Below, one piece after another: positions 63,039 to 64,000 of a stretch of DNA of 64,000 bases (its first letter is position 1; every line of letters starts with the position of its first letter). The DNA comes from Bradyrhizobium betae (GTDB taxonomy: Bacteria; Pseudomonadota; Alphaproteobacteria; Rhizobiales; Xanthobacteraceae). The translations under genes were made by a program, and so were the position numbers. The stretch lies in assembly GCF_004123905.1 (NCBI RefSeq), contig NZ_MZXW01000035.1, positions 434,001-498,000 of the forward strand, read 5' to 3'. The notes under the pieces were generated by a model, which did no database searches, was not told the DNA's origin, and saw only the letters and a list, made by a program, of their open reading frames with translations.

Positions 63039-64000
63039 ATGGCGTTTTCCGGATTGGGCCTGCATCTCGGCAATCTGTCGCGCCTGTCGAACGCGCAGAC
63101 GCGCTCGATCAGCCCCGAGAACTTTTCGGGCGAGAAGGGCAAGGGCGGCATGTCCGTCGACGGCCCGGCCGCACGCCAGGCCCGTGATCTCGGCCAGGGC
63201 TGGAAGGTCTCTCCTTACGTCATCATCGAACCCGGCGCGACCTTTACCCTCGCCGAGATCCAGGGCCAGGGCGCGATCCAGCAGATCTGGATGACGCTGG
63301 CGCGCGGACGGCTGCGCCATTCGATCCTACGCATCTACTGGGACGATCAGGAACAGCCGAGTGTCGAATGCCCGGCCGGCGATTTCTTCGCCTGCGGCTG
63401 GGAGGAGTTTGCACAGGTGTCCTCGCTCGCGGTCTGCGTCAATCCCGGCCGCGCCTTCAACTGCTATTGGGAAATGCCGTTTCGCAAGCGCGCTCGCTTC
63501 ACGCTGGAGAACCGCAGCGAGGAGCAGCTGACCGTCTACTATCAGATCAACTATACGCTGACCGACGTGCCCGAGGACTGCGCCTATTTCCATGCGCAAT
63601 TCCGGCGCACCAATCCGCTGCCCTACAAGGAGGTCTACACCATCCTCGATGGTGTCAAGGGCGCGGGCCAATATGTCGGCACCTACATGGCGTGGGGCGT
63701 CAACAACAATGGCTGGTGGGGCGAAGGCGAGATCAAATTCTTCATCGACGGCGACGGCGCATTCCCGACGATCTGCGGCACCGGCACCGAGGATTATTTC
63801 TGCGGCGCCTATAATTTCGATCCTCACGTCGCGCATGGCGGCCAGGGGCAATCCCGCTATTTGGAGTTCACTACGCCCTATGCCGGCCTGCCGCAGGTGA
63901 TCCGCCCCGACGGCGTCTACAAATCGCAGCAGCGCTTTGGCCTGTATCGCTGGCACATCCCCGATCCCGTGCGCTTCCAGAGCGATCTGCGCGTGACGAT
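63039..64000 (+). CDS. DUF2961 / GH172-type glycoside hydrolase (3' end outside window)
   Basis: About 320 residues are visible. They show the DUF2961 pattern: ARQARDLGQGWKVSPYVIIEPGATFTLAEIQGQGAIQQIWMT, DQEQPSVECPAGDFFACGW, the MPFRKRARFTLEN strand and the conserved CGTGTEDYFCGAYNF with the likely catalytic Glu. DUF2961 is now glycoside hydrolase family 172 (difructose anhydride / arabinofuranosidase activities). CGAGGA precedes the ATG. There is no signal peptide, so a cytosolic role is expected. Family members are near 360-400 residues, so little is missing. Confidence 0.83.
   Translation, partial: MAFSGLGLHLGNLSRLSNAQTRSISPENFSGEKGKGGMSVDGPAARQARDLGQGWKVSPYVIIEPGATFTLAEIQGQGAIQQIWMTLARGRLRHSILRIYWDDQEQPSVECPAGDFFACGWEEFAQVSSLAVCVNPGRAFNCYWEMPFRKRARFTLENRSEEQLTVYYQINYTLTDVPEDCAYFHAQFRRTNPLPYKEVYTILDGVKGAGQYVGTYMAWGVNNNGWWGEGEIKFFIDGDGAFPTICGTGTEDYFCGAYNFDPHVAHGGQGQSRYLEFTTPYAGLPQVIRPDGVYKSQQRFGLYRWHIPDPVRFQSDLRVT

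Overview
The window is a stretch of high-GC chromosome from an alphaproteobacterium, most likely Bradyrhizobium or a close relative. Pointers to this are: Irr/ICE-type iron operators (TTCTAAA half-sites), an IalB-family protein, a DUF6894 protein, many high-affinity uptake and catabolic operons, and two dispersed GTAGGG-bounded palindromes of the kind seen between genes in this genus. I see no insertion sequence, prophage or CRISPR array. The genus call is inference from gene content; no database was searched.

Layout. 1-4057 is an iron-uptake locus (TonB-dependent siderophore receptor, PiuC-type hydroxylase, ExbB cut by the window edge, and a small upstream gene) with a tandem array of ICE-like sites. 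4444-8759 is a two-gene RND efflux operon, followed by an IalB-family secreted protein. 9433-14093 is a complete branched-chain amino-acid-type ABC transporter (livF-G-M-H and binding protein), with a hairpin between the binding-protein gene and livH. 14324-15532 holds a palindromic repeat, a DUF1428 gene, tRNA-Gln(CUG) and a hypothetical gene.

15606-22208 is the most unusual part: an animal-type haem peroxidase, a 130-residue protein whose N-terminal half resembles a nitrile-hydratase-type RiPP leader (NHLP), a SARP-family activator, a YcaO enzyme and an unknown 170-residue protein. Three copies of an 11-bp-phased TTCACG direct repeat stand before genes of this block. One ends exactly 8 bp before a -10-like hexamer, the geometry known for Streptomyces SARP promoters. 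I read this as a candidate SARP-controlled peptide-modification or redox system.

22271-29935 is a catabolic operon for a hydroxy or sugar acid (Bug-type binding protein, Fe-alcohol dehydrogenase, PdxA2-like dehydrogenase, DUF1537 kinase, FAD-linked 2-hydroxyacid oxidase, DapA-family aldolase) opposite a divergent IclR regulator with a clear TGTTCG-N5-CGAACA operator. 29943-34501 carries RNase Z and a guanine-deaminase operon with a Bcr/CflA-type exporter. 34864-39402 has an alpha/beta-hydrolase-fold protein lacking its nucleophilic serine, a GntR regulator, an aldehyde dehydrogenase and an MFS transporter. 40265-45659 is a TetR-controlled RND pump with two operator copies.

46401-55733 contains two tandem LuxR-type regulators, a large autotransporter, a DUF6894 protein, an AraC regulator and a third LuxR paralogue. 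Matching GATC-centred palindromes stand about 62 bp before both the autotransporter and one luxR gene. 56048-58282 holds a second palindromic repeat, a secreted protein, a MaoC hydratase, a pair of overlapping micro-ORFs and two small unknown genes. 58413-64000 ends with a lytic transglycosylase, a Baeyer-Villiger monooxygenase divergent from an acyl-CoA ligase, and the first part of a GH172 (DUF2961) glycoside hydrolase.
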